A stretch of 64,000 nucleotides of DNA from Caulobacteraceae bacterium (GTDB lineage Bacteria > Pseudomonadota > Alphaproteobacteria > Caulobacterales > Caulobacteraceae), in the NCBI GenBank assembly GCA_027452265.1, contig DAIDGR010000079.1:1-64000 (forward strand), written 5' to 3'. The notes beneath the pieces were generated by a model, which was given only the letters and a program-made list of their open reading frames with translations, ran no database searches and was not told the origin of the DNA. Made by a program: the position numbers and the translations under genes. Of this stretch, positions 1-9,136 are shown in pieces (positions within the stretch are counted from its first letter, which is position 1; each line of letters opens with the position of its first letter).

Positions 1-645
1 CGGACCAACGCGTCGTTTCTGGCCCGCTGCGCCGAGCATCCCGACTTTGTCGCCGCACACATCGACACCGGCTTCATCGGGCGTCACCTGGATGATCTGG
101 TCACGACTCCCGTCCCAGAGATCGCGCCGGCAGATGTGGCCGCGCTTGACCTGGCCGCGCCCCTGAAGGGCCCCAAAGTCTGGTCGCCGCGCGATGGAGC
201 GACAGGATTTCGCATCAACGCGCCTGCGGTTTCCCAGGTTGCCGTTCGGCTCGATGGCGAGCCGGTTCTGGCGCGGTTCGGCGGCTTCGACGCCGTGCCC
301 CCTCGCACGGGCAAGGGGGACGAGGCGGTGGTCCTGTTCGCCGCGGGGGAGGCCTTCGAACTTTCGCGGTTTCGTCTGGGTGAGGCCGGCGGCGCGGCGG
401 CGTCAGACGGCAAGATCCGCGCGCCCATGCCTGGTCGGATCAGCCGCCTTTCGGCGCGCCTGGGTCAGACGGTCCAGGCGGGCGAGGCCCTGGCGGTCCT
501 GGAGGCGATGAAGATGGAGCACACCCTGGCGGCGCCGTTCGACGGCGAGGTCGTGGACGTGCTCGTCGCCGAGGGAGATCAGGTGATCGAATCGGCGGTT
601 CTGGTGCGTGTGGCCGCCAAGGCCGCGGCGGAGACCCAGGCTTGA
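1..645 (+). CDS. Biotin-carboxylase/biotin-carrier subunit of an acyl-CoA carboxylase, C-terminal part
   Basis: The gene is cut by the window start; the frame is open from base 1. The visible 214 residues begin in the biotin carboxylase C-terminal subdomain (the HIDTGFI stretch is typical) and end in a biotinyl carrier domain with the EAMKMEH motif; the biotin-accepting lysine codon is at 511-513. The protein would carboxylate its own biotin with ATP and bicarbonate and pass CO2 to a carboxyltransferase partner on an acyl-CoA. The short linker before the carrier domain fits the methylcrotonyl/geranyl/propionyl-CoA carboxylase alpha type, but the substrate cannot be told from this fragment. 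Its stop overlaps the TTG start of the next gene, and acyl-CoA dehydrogenases follow, which suits branched-chain or acyl-CoA breakdown. Confidence 0.9.
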   Translation, partial: RTNASFLARCAEHPDFVAAHIDTGFIGRHLDDLVTTPVPEIAPADVAALDLAAPLKGPKVWSPRDGATGFRINAPAVSQVAVRLDGEPVLARFGGFDAVPPRTGKGDEAVVLFAAGEAFELSRFRLGEAGGAAASDGKIRAPMPGRISRLSARLGQTVQAGEALAVLEAMKMEHTLAAPFDGEVVDVLVAEGDQVIESAVLVRVAAKAAAETQA

Positions 646-1055
646 GCCTGCATATGATCCGCCTGTGCGTGGGCTGCGACACGATCGAGGATCTGCTCGC
701 CTATCGCCGCATCACCAAGGCCCGGGGCGAGCCCTGGTGGCTGTGGACTCGTCAGACCCCCAAGGCGGCTGACCGCCTCGCGGACGGCGGATCGCTATAT
801 CGCATCTTCAAGGGCATGATCCTGTGCCGACAGCGCATCCTGGCGGTGGAGACGGTGGCCGGCCCCAATGGGTCCATGTGCCGCATGACGTTGGATGAAG
901 AGATCATCCGGACCGAGCCCACGCCCCGCCGCGCATTCCAGGGCTGGCGCTATCTCGAGCCTGAAGACGCACCATCGGACCTTACCGGAGGCGCCGACGG
1001 CGCGGAGTTGCCGCCGGATCTGGCTCGAAGACTGCGCGAGGCCGGGGCCTGGTAG
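642..1055 (+). CDS. DUF1489 family protein
   Basis: A 137-residue protein that I recognise as DUF1489 from its start (MSLHMIRLCVG) and its length; the family is small, cytoplasmic, typical of alphaproteobacteria and of unknown function. I chose the TTG at 642 because GGAG lies nine bases before it and family members usually begin with M-x-LH; an ATG at 654 is the alternative. It overlaps the stop of the carboxylase subunit by four bases (TTGA), so the two are probably translated from one message. No membrane segment or signal peptide is visible. Function should be left open. Confidence 0.8.
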   Translation: MSLHMIRLCVGCDTIEDLLAYRRITKARGEPWWLWTRQTPKAADRLADGGSLYRIFKGMILCRQRILAVETVAGPNGSMCRMTLDEEIIRTEPTPRRAFQGWRYLEPEDAPSDLTGGADGAELPPDLARRLREAGAW

Positions 1056-1080
1056 GCCATAGGCTGGTCAGGGTTGGCAT

Positions 1081-2175
1081 TCAGGCGGCTTGATCGTCCA
1101 GGCCTTGTAACCGGGCGGCCAGATCGCGAACCGATTCTGGACCTCCCAGGATCTGACGATCCACCCCCACGCGTTTGAACCAGAAGTGCAGGCCCAGAAG
1201 GTCGGTGATGCCGATGCCGCCATGCACCTCGGTGGCCGTGCGGGCGACGAAGCGGCTGACCTCGGAAAGATGCGCCTTGGCGTGAGCCGCAGCCAGGGAG
1301 GCTTCGTCCGGCAAGGCGTCGAAGGCGTAGGCGGCGTACCAGACCAGGGCCCGGCAGGGCTCCAGCGCCGCGGCCATCTCCGCGCACATGTGCTTCACAG
1401 CCTGAAATCCACCAATCACCCGGCCGAACTGTCGGCGTTCCTTGGCGTAAGCCACGGCCTTGTCGAGCAGCGTCTGGGAGGCGCCGAGCATATCCGCCGC
1501 CAGAAGCGTCCAGGCCGCGTCCCGAAGACGGCTCAGGACGACGCCGTCCGAAGGCCCCAGAGGCTCGGCCCGCGCGCCTTCGAGAACGATCTCGCCCCAT
1601 CGCCGGGTCAGATCAATCGTCGTCAGGGGCGAGGCGTGGACGCCTTGCGTGTCGGCTTCCACCAGATGGAGGCCGCCTTCCCGGTCGGCGATGATCAAGA
1701 GATCGGCGGCTGCGGAGTCGATCACGAACAGGGCGCGACCTGATAGACGTCCTTCTCGCACCTCCACGCCCGCGCCATCGCGGCCGCCGAGCACAGCTTC
1801 GCTGAGCCCCACGCCCGCGAGCGCCTGGCCTGAGGCGAGAGAGCCTAGCCAACGGGCCTGCTGGGACTCCCGTCCCGCCGAGGCCAGGGCCAGGCTGGCC
1901 AGATAGACGCCGAGCGCGGGGGCCGGCGCCGCTTGGCCGCCCAGGGCCTCCACCGTCAGGGCGGCGTCCAGCAAGCCCAGACCCAGCCCGCCGTGGCGTT
2001 CAGGAACGAGTAGGCCCGCGGCGCCAGCCTCGGCCAGGGCCGACCAGACATCCCGCGCGACCGGCTCAGTCCCCGCCGCGAAGGCGCGGACCCGCTCGAG
2101 CGGCGCGACGTGTTGCAAGACCGCCGACAGGCTGGCCTGCCACAGGCGCTGATCCTCGGAGAGCCCAAAATCCAT
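1081..2175 (-). CDS. Acyl-CoA dehydrogenase family protein, shorter partner
   Basis: A 364-residue acyl-CoA dehydrogenase-fold protein. The N-terminal helical part begins with FGLSEDQRLW, and the C-terminal helical part carries ERRQFGRVIGGFQAVKH and a TEVHGGIGIT segment typical of the family. The middle beta domain is degenerate compared with canonical enzymes. Its ATG overlaps the stop of the upstream dehydrogenase by one base (TAATG), so the two are translationally coupled. Pairs of one canonical and one divergent dehydrogenase are known to form heterotetramers in sterol and side-chain catabolism of actinobacteria and some proteobacteria; that this pair does so is inference. Confidence 0.88.
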   Translation of the reverse strand: MDFGLSEDQRLWQASLSAVLQHVAPLERVRAFAAGTEPVARDVWSALAEAGAAGLLVPERHGGLGLGLLDAALTVEALGGQAAPAPALGVYLASLALASAGRESQQARWLGSLASGQALAGVGLSEAVLGGRDGAGVEVREGRLSGRALFVIDSAAADLLIIADREGGLHLVEADTQGVHASPLTTIDLTRRWGEIVLEGARAEPLGPSDGVVLSRLRDAAWTLLAADMLGASQTLLDKAVAYAKERRQFGRVIGGFQAVKHMCAEMAAALEPCRALVWYAAYAFDALPDEASLAAAHAKAHLSEVSRFVARTATEVHGGIGITDLLGLHFWFKRVGVDRQILGGPESVRDLAARLQGLDDQAA

Positions 2176-3359
2176 TACGAAGCCGCCAGCTTGGGTTCGC
2201 GTGGCAGGCCCAACCCGCGTTCGGCGATGATGTTCTTCTGAATCTGGGCCGTACCGCCGCCAATGATCAGACCCAGGTCGAACATGTAGCGCTGTTGCCA
2301 GACGCCGTCGGCGCGAAGTCGGGGGCTGTCATGATAGAGAATGCCGAGCTCGCCCAGAGCGTCGATGGCCAGGGCGGCGAGCTGGTGGTTGAGTTCGCAA
2401 CCCTGCAGCTTCACGATAAGCCCCGCCAGTCCCGGACTCTCCCCCCGAAGGTTGAGGGTGAGAAGCCTCAGGCCATTGGCCTTCATGGCCAGCACTTCGC
2501 CCTGCAGGCGCATCAGCCGGTCGCGCAAGACGGGATTGTCGATCAGGCGTGCGCCTCCGAGGGTTTCCTCGCGCATCAGCTTGGTGATCGCCGCCAGCCG
2601 CGCCTCGGCGGCATGGGGGTCGCCCAACATGCCGCGCTCGTGCTTCAGGGTCGTGTTGGCGACCCGCCAGCCCGCGCCGCGCCCGCCTACGACCTGGGTG
2701 CGTGGAACCCGAACGTCCGTGAAGAAGACCTCGTTGAACTCGGCGTGGCCGGTCATGGTGCGTAGCGGACGCACTTCGATGCCCGGGGTCTTCATCGAGA
2801 AGATCAGATAGCTGATGCCGTCGTGCTTGGGCGCGTCGGGCTCTGTCCGCACGAGACAGAAGATCATGTCGGCCAGATGCGCCGTCGAGGTCCAGATTTT
2901 CTGGCCATTGATGACGAAATCTTCGCCATCTTCGTAGGCGCGGGTCGTCAGGGAGGCGAGGTCCGAACCGGCCCCCGGCTCCGAATAGCCCTGGCACCAG
3001 AGGATCTCACCCCGCAGGGTCGGACCGATCCAGGCCTGCTTTTGCGCCTCGTCGCCCACTTCCAGAAGCGTGGGGACAAGCATGGAGACGCCCTGTCCCC
3101 CGAGGGGGCCCGGCGCGCCGGTGTCGATAAAGGCCTCGGCGATCAGGCGGGACTCGAGGATATCCGGGGCCGCGCCATGGCCCCCATAGGCGGCCGGGAT
3201 CGTGCGCGCCGCATAGCCTGCCGTGATCAGCTGTGTCTGCCAGGCGATGATCTCGGCCCGCGAGGCGCCGGGGCCCGGCCATTGCGACCGATGGTCGAGC
3301 AGAAAGGCGCGAACCTCCTTGGCGAAGGCGGCGTATCGAGGGCTGAGCGCCAAATCCAT
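2175..3359 (-). CDS. Acyl-CoA dehydrogenase (FadE-like), canonical partner
   Basis: A 394-residue FAD-dependent acyl-CoA dehydrogenase that would introduce an alpha-beta double bond into an acyl-CoA and pass electrons to ETF. Visible are the flavin/substrate motif YSEPGAGSDLA, the GQKIWTSTAHLAD strand and the C-terminal GGGTAQIQKNIIAERGLGLP segment. I use the ATG at 3359 rather than a TTG two codons upstream. It is the first gene of a two-gene minus-strand unit and is divergent from a cytochrome P450 across about 70 bases, so a shared promoter region is likely. The substrate is unknown; pairing with a second dehydrogenase suggests bulky or steroid-like acyl-CoAs, as inference only. Confidence 0.93.
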   Translation of the reverse strand: MDLALSPRYAAFAKEVRAFLLDHRSQWPGPGASRAEIIAWQTQLITAGYAARTIPAAYGGHGAAPDILESRLIAEAFIDTGAPGPLGGQGVSMLVPTLLEVGDEAQKQAWIGPTLRGEILWCQGYSEPGAGSDLASLTTRAYEDGEDFVINGQKIWTSTAHLADMIFCLVRTEPDAPKHDGISYLIFSMKTPGIEVRPLRTMTGHAEFNEVFFTDVRVPRTQVVGGRGAGWRVANTTLKHERGMLGDPHAAEARLAAITKLMREETLGGARLIDNPVLRDRLMRLQGEVLAMKANGLRLLTLNLRGESPGLAGLIVKLQGCELNHQLAALAIDALGELGILYHDSPRLRADGVWQQRYMFDLGLIIGGGTAQIQKNIIAERGLGLPREPKLAAS

Positions 3360-3430
3360 GACCAAGCCATACCGCCGCAGGCGCGCAAGGGGCTAGACTG
3401 ACGTAGAGTGAAGCGGGAGGAATTCGCCGC

Positions 3431-4732
3431 ATGACCGAGACGCTCAGACCCGCTTCGCCCACCGTTCCCGACGCCATTGTCGAGGCGATCCTGTCGCCCA
3501 AATCCCATGCGGCCGAGACGCCCATGCTGGAGGCTTATCGCTGGCTGAGGGCCAATATGCCTCTGGCCCAGGCCCGTCCGGAGGGGATCTATCCCTTCTG
3601 GATCGTCACCCGGCACGCCGACATTCTCGAGGTCAGCCGGCAGAACGATCTGTTCCATTCCGGCGATATGCCGACCACGTTCACGACCATTGAGGGCGAT
3701 CAGATCGTCCGCAAAATGACCGGCGGAAGCCCGCATCTGCTCCGCACCCTGGTGCAGATGGATGCGCCGGATCATCCCAAGCACCGGCTCCTGACCCAGT
3801 CCTGGTTCCTGCCGCAGAACATCCGTCGGCTTGAGAGCCGTATTCGCGAGATCGCCAGGGCCCATGTCGACCATATGCAGAGCCTGGGCGGGGAGTGCGA
3901 CTTTGTCCGCGACGTGGCTCTGACCTACCCTTTGCGGGTGATCATGGAGATCCTTGGCGTGCCGCCGGAAGACGAGCCGCGCATGCTCAAGCTGACCCAG
4001 GAGTTGTTCGGCGCCGCCGATCCGGAGCTACAGCGCGCGGCGGCCGGGGAGATGGGAGGGCCTGACAACCTCGCCGCCCTGCAGGCTGTGATCGCCGACT
4101 TCTTTATGTACTTCAAAGCGATCACGGATGCGCGCAAAGCCCACCCGGGCGAAGATCTGGCCAGCGCCATCGCCAACGGGGTGATCGACGGGGCCCCGAT
4201 CAACGACTTCGAGGCGATGAGCTACTACGTGATCGTCGCCACCGCCGGGCACGACACCACATCCTCCTCCACCGCGGGCGCGGTCTGGGGCATGTGCGAA
4301 TTTCCGGAGGCCTTCGCGGCGGTTAAGGCCGATCCTTCGCTCATTCCGGGGCTCGTGGACGAGGCGATCCGTTGGGTGACGCCCGTCAAACACTTCATGC
4401 GCTCGGCCACGGCCGACACGGAGATTGCGGGCCAGCCGATCGCCAAGGGCGACTGGTTGATGCTTTGCTACCCCTCGGGCAATCGCGATGAGGCGGTGTT
4501 TGAGTCGCCCGACCGCTTTGACCCAACACGAAACCCCAATCGTCATCTCGCCTTCGGTTATGGCGCGCACCTGTGTCTGGGTCAGCACCTGGCGAAGATG
4601 GAGATGAGGATTCTCTTCGAGGAATTGATCCCGCGGCTCAAATCCCTGGAGATGTCTGGACCGGGCGTCCGCGCCGAGGCCAGCTTCGTGGGCGGGCCCA
4701 AAAAGCTGCCAATCCGTTACGCCTTTGCGTAA
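3431..4732 (+). CDS. Cytochrome P450 monooxygenase
   Basis: A soluble bacterial class I P450 of 433 residues that would insert one oxygen atom from O2 into a substrate using electrons from a ferredoxin system. The oxygen-activation I-helix reads AGHDTTSSS (about residue 272), the ExxR motif is EAIR (about 311), and the haem-binding loop FGYGAHLCLGQ places the cysteine ligand at residue 382. A GGGAGGA ribosome site precedes the ATG. No ferredoxin or reductase gene is visible next to it, so the redox partner must be encoded elsewhere. The divergent acyl-CoA dehydrogenase pair suggests a joint role in terpenoid, alkyl or sterol breakdown, but the CYP family cannot be fixed by eye. Confidence 0.95.
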   Translation: MTETLRPASPTVPDAIVEAILSPKSHAAETPMLEAYRWLRANMPLAQARPEGIYPFWIVTRHADILEVSRQNDLFHSGDMPTTFTTIEGDQIVRKMTGGSPHLLRTLVQMDAPDHPKHRLLTQSWFLPQNIRRLESRIREIARAHVDHMQSLGGECDFVRDVALTYPLRVIMEILGVPPEDEPRMLKLTQELFGAADPELQRAAAGEMGGPDNLAALQAVIADFFMYFKAITDARKAHPGEDLASAIANGVIDGAPINDFEAMSYYVIVATAGHDTTSSSTAGAVWGMCEFPEAFAAVKADPSLIPGLVDEAIRWVTPVKHFMRSATADTEIAGQPIAKGDWLMLCYPSGNRDEAVFESPDRFDPTRNPNRHLAFGYGAHLCLGQHLAKMEMRILFEELIPRLKSLEMSGPGVRAEASFVGGPKKLPIRYAFA

Positions 4733-4756
4733 GGCGCCGCCGATGAGGACAGGTTC

Positions 4757-5533
4757 ATGAGCGACGCGGTCCCGATCCTGCCGGCGGCCACAATCCTTCT
4801 TGTGCGGGACGCGCCGGCCTTTGAGGTCCTGATGGTCAAGCGCCATCACCAGATCGACTTCGCATCCGGCGCTCTGGTGTTCCCGGGCGGCAAGACGGCC
4901 CGGGGCGATCATGATCCGGCCTGGGAGAGGCTCAGCCTGGGCTGGGACGACAGCGCCCCCGATTCGCGGCCCCTGCGAATCGCCGCGCTGAGGGAGGCGT
5001 ATGAGGAAACGGGCATTCTCCTGGCCCGCCGGGCGGATGGGTCGGCCTTTGCGGGTGATGAGGCGGCGGCTTCGGCGAGGGACGACGTGGCCCACGATCG
5101 GCGCGCCTTCCTGGATCTCGTGCGCGACCTCGGCGTGAAGCTGGATCTGTCGGCGCTCAGCATCTTCGCCCGGTGGATTACGCCAAACATGATGCCCAAG
5201 CGCTTCGACACCTGGTTCTTCGTCGCCGAGGCCCCTCGGGATCAGCTCGCCCTCTGCGATGGCTGGGAGACAGTCGACGCCGAGTGGATCCCGCCGGCCG
5301 ATGCGATCGCCTTGGGCGAGCGGGGCGCGCGCAAGATCATCTTTCCCACGCGCATGAACCTGCAGCTTCTGGCCGAGGCCCAGAGCGCCGCGGACGCCAT
5401 TTCTCGGGCGAATTCGCGGCGTCTGGTGACGGTCGAGCCGCGGGTGGTGGAGGCCCCTGAGGGACGCGTGCTGGCCATCCCGCCGGACGCGGGTTACGGC
5501 GACGTGCGCGAGCCTCTGGCCAACATCGCCTGA
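4757..5533 (+). CDS. Nudix hydrolase, NUDT7/NUDT19-like
   Basis: A 258-residue Nudix protein that would hydrolyse a nucleoside diphosphate linked to another group. The Nudix box is split: FPGGK is followed by an insertion of about 30 residues before LREAYEETGIL. That arrangement is typical of the NUDT19/RP2-like branch, where CoA and its esters are common substrates. A C-terminal region of about 100 residues follows. It starts 24 bases after the P450 stop, so it is probably co-transcribed with it. CoA-ester turnover next to acyl-CoA dehydrogenases would make sense, but that link is inference. Confidence 0.88.
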   Translation: MSDAVPILPAATILLVRDAPAFEVLMVKRHHQIDFASGALVFPGGKTARGDHDPAWERLSLGWDDSAPDSRPLRIAALREAYEETGILLARRADGSAFAGDEAAASARDDVAHDRRAFLDLVRDLGVKLDLSALSIFARWITPNMMPKRFDTWFFVAEAPRDQLALCDGWETVDAEWIPPADAIALGERGARKIIFPTRMNLQLLAEAQSAADAISRANSRRLVTVEPRVVEAPEGRVLAIPPDAGYGDVREPLANIA

Positions 5534-5568
5534 ACCCAACGCCGCCTGCGGCTCATATCGCCAGCGCC

Positions 5569-6531
5569 TCAGGCGCCGGTTGTCTCGAGGGACAGGGTCC
5601 AAAGACGCTCCGCGGCCTCGGGATCGCGGGCGTGGTCCATGACCCCAGCGAACGGGAAAGCCTTGTCGAACGGCGCCGCCTGGCGGCAGTCCTCCAGGTA
5701 AAGCCCGCCGACACCCTCCAGCTCCGGCCCCGTGGCGGCCCATACCGAGGTCGAGGCGCCCTGGGCCGGGGACTTGAAGCGGTCATTGACCTTGCCGGTC
5801 TCATCGATCCAGCCAAACGCGATCATTTCTTCGCGCGGCAGGTGACGCTGCAGAGGCGTCATGATCCCCCCGGGGTGCACCGCATTGGCGGTGACGCCGC
5901 GGTCCGCGAAATGCCGATGGAAGCCGACGGCGAATAGGGCGTTGGCGGTTTTGGACTGCCCATAGGCCTCCCACTTGTCGTAGTCGCGCGCCCGGTAGTG
6001 GGGGTCGTCGAAGTTCACACCGCTGCGCCGATGACCGATGGAGGACAGGGCGACCACACGGGAGGGACGTTTGGCCTCGTTCGCGCCGCGCTCCAGGGCG
6101 GGCGCGAGACCATAGGCGAGGGCAAAATGTCCAAAATGGTTGGTTCCGATCTGCATCTCCAAGCCATCGGCGGTGCGGCTCAAGGGGCAAGCCATGACCC
6201 CGGCGTTGTTGATCAGAATATGAAGCGGCGTCGCGCCCCATCGCGCGAGAAAGGCGCGTACGGAGCTGAGGTCCGAGAGATCCAGCGCCTCAACCCGGGC
6301 CGCGCCGCGCGTGCCGACGGCGATTTCGGCGGCGATCGGCGCGGCGTCGGACGGTCGGCGCACCGCCATGACGATCTCCGCCCCCGCGGCGGCCAAGGCG
6401 CGCGCGGTCTCGACCCCGATTCCCGACCCGGCGCCGGTGACGATGGCCGTGCGGCCAGAGAGGTCGATCCCCTCCACCACGGCGAGGGCGTCGGTCTGGG
6501 CGCCAAAGCGCGATGTGATGAGGTTGGTCAT
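5569..6531 (-). CDS. Short-chain dehydrogenase/reductase, retinol-dehydrogenase-like
   Basis: A 320-residue classical-to-extended SDR with a Rossmann nucleotide site TGAGSGIG near residue 33, an NNAG motif, a catalytic serine region (VVALSSIGH) and a YGQSK catalytic tyrosine/lysine pair. The length and the NHFGHFAL stretch match the WWOX/retinol-dehydrogenase/protochlorophyllide-reductase-like group, so NADP is the likely cofactor. It converges on the Nudix gene with a 35-base gap, and nadK lies just upstream on the same strand with a 23-base gap, so nadK and this gene may be co-transcribed. The substrate is unknown. Confidence 0.9.
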   Translation of the reverse strand: MTNLITSRFGAQTDALAVVEGIDLSGRTAIVTGAGSGIGVETARALAAAGAEIVMAVRRPSDAAPIAAEIAVGTRGAARVEALDLSDLSSVRAFLARWGATPLHILINNAGVMACPLSRTADGLEMQIGTNHFGHFALAYGLAPALERGANEAKRPSRVVALSSIGHRRSGVNFDDPHYRARDYDKWEAYGQSKTANALFAVGFHRHFADRGVTANAVHPGGIMTPLQRHLPREEMIAFGWIDETGKVNDRFKSPAQGASTSVWAATGPELEGVGGLYLEDCRQAAPFDKAFPFAGVMDHARDPEAAERLWTLSLETTGA

Positions 6532-6554
6532 GGCGGGGGCCCCTTGAGAAAGGT

Positions 6555-7343
6555 CTAGACGGAGAATTGCTCAGCGAGGATGCGCTCTTCCAGGCTGCGC
6601 CCGGCGTCGAACAAAAGGCAGAGGGAAATCGAGCGATCCTCGAAGACCTCGACCCGCGCCACCCGTCGCACCTCGACATTGTCGGCCACGGCGCTCACCG
6701 GACGCTTGTCCGCCTCCAGGATTTCGAAGGTGACCCGGGCGTCTTGAGGCAAGAGCGCGCCGCGCCAGCGACGCGGTCGAAAGGCGCTGATGGGCGTCAG
6801 GGCCAGGACCTTGCCGGTGATCGGAATGATCGGCCCGTGGGCCGACAGGTTGTAGGCCGTCGATCCGGCAGGGGTGGAAACGAGGATTCCGTCGCAGATC
6901 AGCTCCTCAAGCCGCGTGCGGCCGTCGATGGCGATGCGCAATTTGGCGGTCTGAAAGGTCTGGCGCAGCAGGCTCACATCGTTGATCGCCAGGGCGACAT
7001 GGGCCTCGCCGGCGCCGTCGGTGGCGATCATGCGCAGGGGGTGGATTTCCGCCGCCTCGGCCGCGGCGATCCGATCAGGAAGGTCGTCCTCCTCGTAGTC
7101 GTTCATCAGAAAGCCCACCGAGCCCCGGTTCATGCCGTAGATCGGACGGCGGCTCTCCAGGGTGCGATGCAGAACCTCAAGCATGAAGCCGTCACCGCCG
7201 AGCGCCACCAGGACGTCGGCCTCGGACTCCGCGACCTCACCATAACGGGCGATCAAGTTGTGGCGCGCGAGCTGCGCGTCCGGCCGGTCGCTGGCCGCAA
7301 AGGCGAGGCGAAGCGGTCGCGGGGAGTTGGGGGCAAGAGCCAT
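6555..7343 (-). CDS. nadK: NAD kinase
   Basis: A 262-residue NAD kinase, which phosphorylates NAD to NADP with ATP or polyphosphate. The family motifs are present: [13 protein letters not shown] (GGDG with the catalytic aspartate) and the glycine-rich [17 protein letters not shown]. Length is normal for the short bacterial form. It starts with ATG at 7343. The SDR gene follows after 23 bases on the same strand, so the NADP producer and a probable NADP user are neighbours. Confidence 0.95.
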   Translation of the reverse strand: MALAPNSPRPLRLAFAASDRPDAQLARHNLIARYGEVAESEADVLVALGGDGFMLEVLHRTLESRRPIYGMNRGSVGFLMNDYEEDDLPDRIAAAEAAEIHPLRMIATDGAGEAHVALAINDVSLLRQTFQTAKLRIAIDGRTRLEELICDGILVSTPAGSTAYNLSAHGPIIPITGKVLALTPISAFRPRRWRGALLPQDARVTFEILEADKRPVSAVADNVEVRRVARVEVFEDRSISLCLLFDAGRSLEERILAEQFSV

Positions 7344-7395
7344 GGCCCATCAGGCCGGGCGCCACGGGGTAGAGTCAACCGCCGTGAGCCAGGGC

Positions 7396-7590
7396 CTAGT
7401 CGTCCGCGGCGGCGGCGACGTCCAGCTCACCCGGCGGGGGACGGGTGTCCTCATCGCCGTCATAGGGGCGCCCGACGGCCGCGCCCCAGGCGCGCCGCTT
7501 CCGGGCATAGGCCTTCTGCTTGCGCGCCGAGTCCGCAACCAGGGGATGTTCGGAGGCGGGGAGGGGTGGGGCGGAGGTCACGGGGGACAT
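7396..7590 (-). CDS. Small hypothetical protein
   Basis: A possible 64-residue protein with a basic centre (RKQKAYARKRRAWG) and an acidic, proline-rich tail. I do not recognise it. The case for it is an ATG at 7590 and a composition that looks like a real soluble protein rather than the arginine/proline pattern of antisense frames. Against it, the ribosome-binding site is weak. It lies directly before nadK on the same strand, with 52 bases between them, and could share its transcript. Confidence 0.4.
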   Translation of the reverse strand: MSPVTSAPPLPASEHPLVADSARKQKAYARKRRAWGAAVGRPYDGDEDTRPPPGELDVAAAADD

Positions 7591-7692
7591 ATCCGTGCGA
7601 CGCGGGCCGCGACCTGGCCCGTCAAAGGCATATAGGATGATGGATCGAGAATTGCTCGCCTCGGGGCTGACCCCGATTTCGGGAGGCGCCAG

Positions 7693-8283
7693 ATGGATGC
7701 GCAGGCGCAAGGGGCCGTGGGTCTGCAGGGGGCGCGGGTCGCGGTGATCGGCAATTCAGGATCGGGCAAGTCGACCCTGGCTCGCGCCCTGTCCGAGCGC
7801 CTGGGGGTGGCGTATGTCGAGCTGGATGCTCTCAACTGGGGGCCAGGCTGGCTTGACCGCAGCAAGGAGGCCCCACAGACATTCATCGCGGCCCTGGAGA
7901 CGGCGCTGGCGGCGCCAGGCTGGGTCACGGACGGCAATTACAGCCGTATCGCCCTGCCGCGCATCCTGCCCAAAGTTACCGATGTGGTCTGGCTCGACTA
8001 TTCCCGCCCCGTGCTCATGACCCGGGTCATCCGCCGTTCGTTCCAGCGCGCCCTTTCGCGGGAGGAGCTCTGGCCTGGTACGGGAAATCGCGAGGTCTTC
8101 CGCCGCTGGCTTGATCCCGGCCACCCCATCCGCTGGACGTGGGACACCTTCGCCTCGGCGCGAGAGGGCCGCTCGCGTCTGTTCGCGGGCAAGGCGTTGG
8201 CCCACGCGCGCAAACACCGCTTCGCCACGCCGTCCCAGACCCGGGCCTGGCTTGCGACCCTCGACCTTCCCCCAGGCGCTTGA
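7693..8283 (+). CDS. P-loop NTPase, adenylate-kinase/FlaR (topology modulation)-like
   Basis: A 196-residue P-loop protein with Walker A GNSGSGKSTLA near residue 21, the YVELDALNWGPGW segment and the WVTDGNYS motif, all typical of the family annotated as DNA topology modulation protein FlaR or adenylate-kinase-like. The true activity of the family is not well defined; small-molecule phosphorylation is likely. GGGAGG precedes the ATG. It is transcribed away from nadK and the small hypothetical gene and may form a unit with the aldolase and ArfB genes that follow. Confidence 0.85.
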   Translation: MDAQAQGAVGLQGARVAVIGNSGSGKSTLARALSERLGVAYVELDALNWGPGWLDRSKEAPQTFIAALETALAAPGWVTDGNYSRIALPRILPKVTDVVWLDYSRPVLMTRVIRRSFQRALSREELWPGTGNREVFRRWLDPGHPIRWTWDTFASAREGRSRLFAGKALAHARKHRFATPSQTRAWLATLDLPPGA

Positions 8284-8352
8284 CGCATTCCTTCGGTCAG
8301 CGGATTCTTCTCAAGGTCCGACCACGGGGCCGGGCATCTGGGAGTGACGATC

Positions 8353-9123
8353 ATGGCCGACGGATCGCTGGCGCCGACGGTGAGCCTGAAGGGTAAGGTA
8401 TCCGAGGCGGAATGGCGCACGCGGGTAGAGCTCGCCGCGCTCTATCGCCTGGTGGCCCTGCACGGCTGGGATGACATGATCTACACCCACATCTCCGCGC
8501 GTATTCCGGAGACAGATCACCACTTTCTGATCAATCCCTACGGCCTGTTCTTCAGCGAGATCACCGCTTCTTCTCTGGTTAAGATCGACCTGGAGGGGAA
8601 CATTCTTCAGGAGACGCCGTATTTCATCAATCCCGCCGGATTCACCATTCACTCGGCGATCCATGAGGCGCGCGACGACGCCCACTTCGTGATGCACCTG
8701 CATTCCGACCAGGGGGTCGCCGTGGCGGCCCAGGCCGAGGGACTTTTGCCGCTGAGCCAGCACGCCCTGATCTGCCTGCCGAGGCTCGCCTATCACGATT
8801 ATGAGGGCATTGCCCTCAACCCCGACGAAAAGTCCCGGCTGGTGGCCGACCTTGGCGGCGCCTCGATGATGCTGTTGCGCAATCACGGCACGCTGAGCGT
8901 GGGGGCCACGGCGGCGGAGTGCTGGGTCAACATGTTTTTCCTGGAACGGGCTTGCAAACAGCAGGTCATGGCCCTCTCCGCCGGCCGCGAGAATGTCCGC
9001 CTCGCCTCGGAGGCCGCTCAGGCCGAAGTGCGCGGCCAAACCAGCCGGGGCCTGGGCGGCGGCCTGGCCTGGCCGGGCGCCCTCCGTCAGCTTGACCGTC
9101 ACCTTCCCGGCTACGACGCCTGA
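8353..9123 (+). CDS. Class II aldolase/adducin family protein
   Basis: A 256-residue class II aldolase/adducin-fold protein. The metal-binding histidines are visible in VMHLHSDQG and the later LLRNHG segment. Bacterial members close to this one are usually called class II aldolase/adducin family protein without a known substrate. I chose the ATG at 8353, eight bases after GGGAG, over a GTG at 8344. The arfB gene follows immediately. A sugar-phosphate aldolase or decarboxylase role is possible but not shown. Confidence 0.9.
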   Translation: MADGSLAPTVSLKGKVSEAEWRTRVELAALYRLVALHGWDDMIYTHISARIPETDHHFLINPYGLFFSEITASSLVKIDLEGNILQETPYFINPAGFTIHSAIHEARDDAHFVMHLHSDQGVAVAAQAEGLLPLSQHALICLPRLAYHDYEGIALNPDEKSRLVADLGGASMMLLRNHGTLSVGATAAECWVNMFFLERACKQQVMALSAGRENVRLASEAAQAEVRGQTSRGLGGGLAWPGALRQLDRHLPGYDA

Positions 9124-9136
9124 CGTCGCTCAGGGT

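Noticed and set aside
4028..5743. A 571-codon minus-strand frame opposite the P450 and Nudix genes
   Set aside because: Same reason: rich in Arg, Gly and His, no domain, and fully opposite two well-supported genes.
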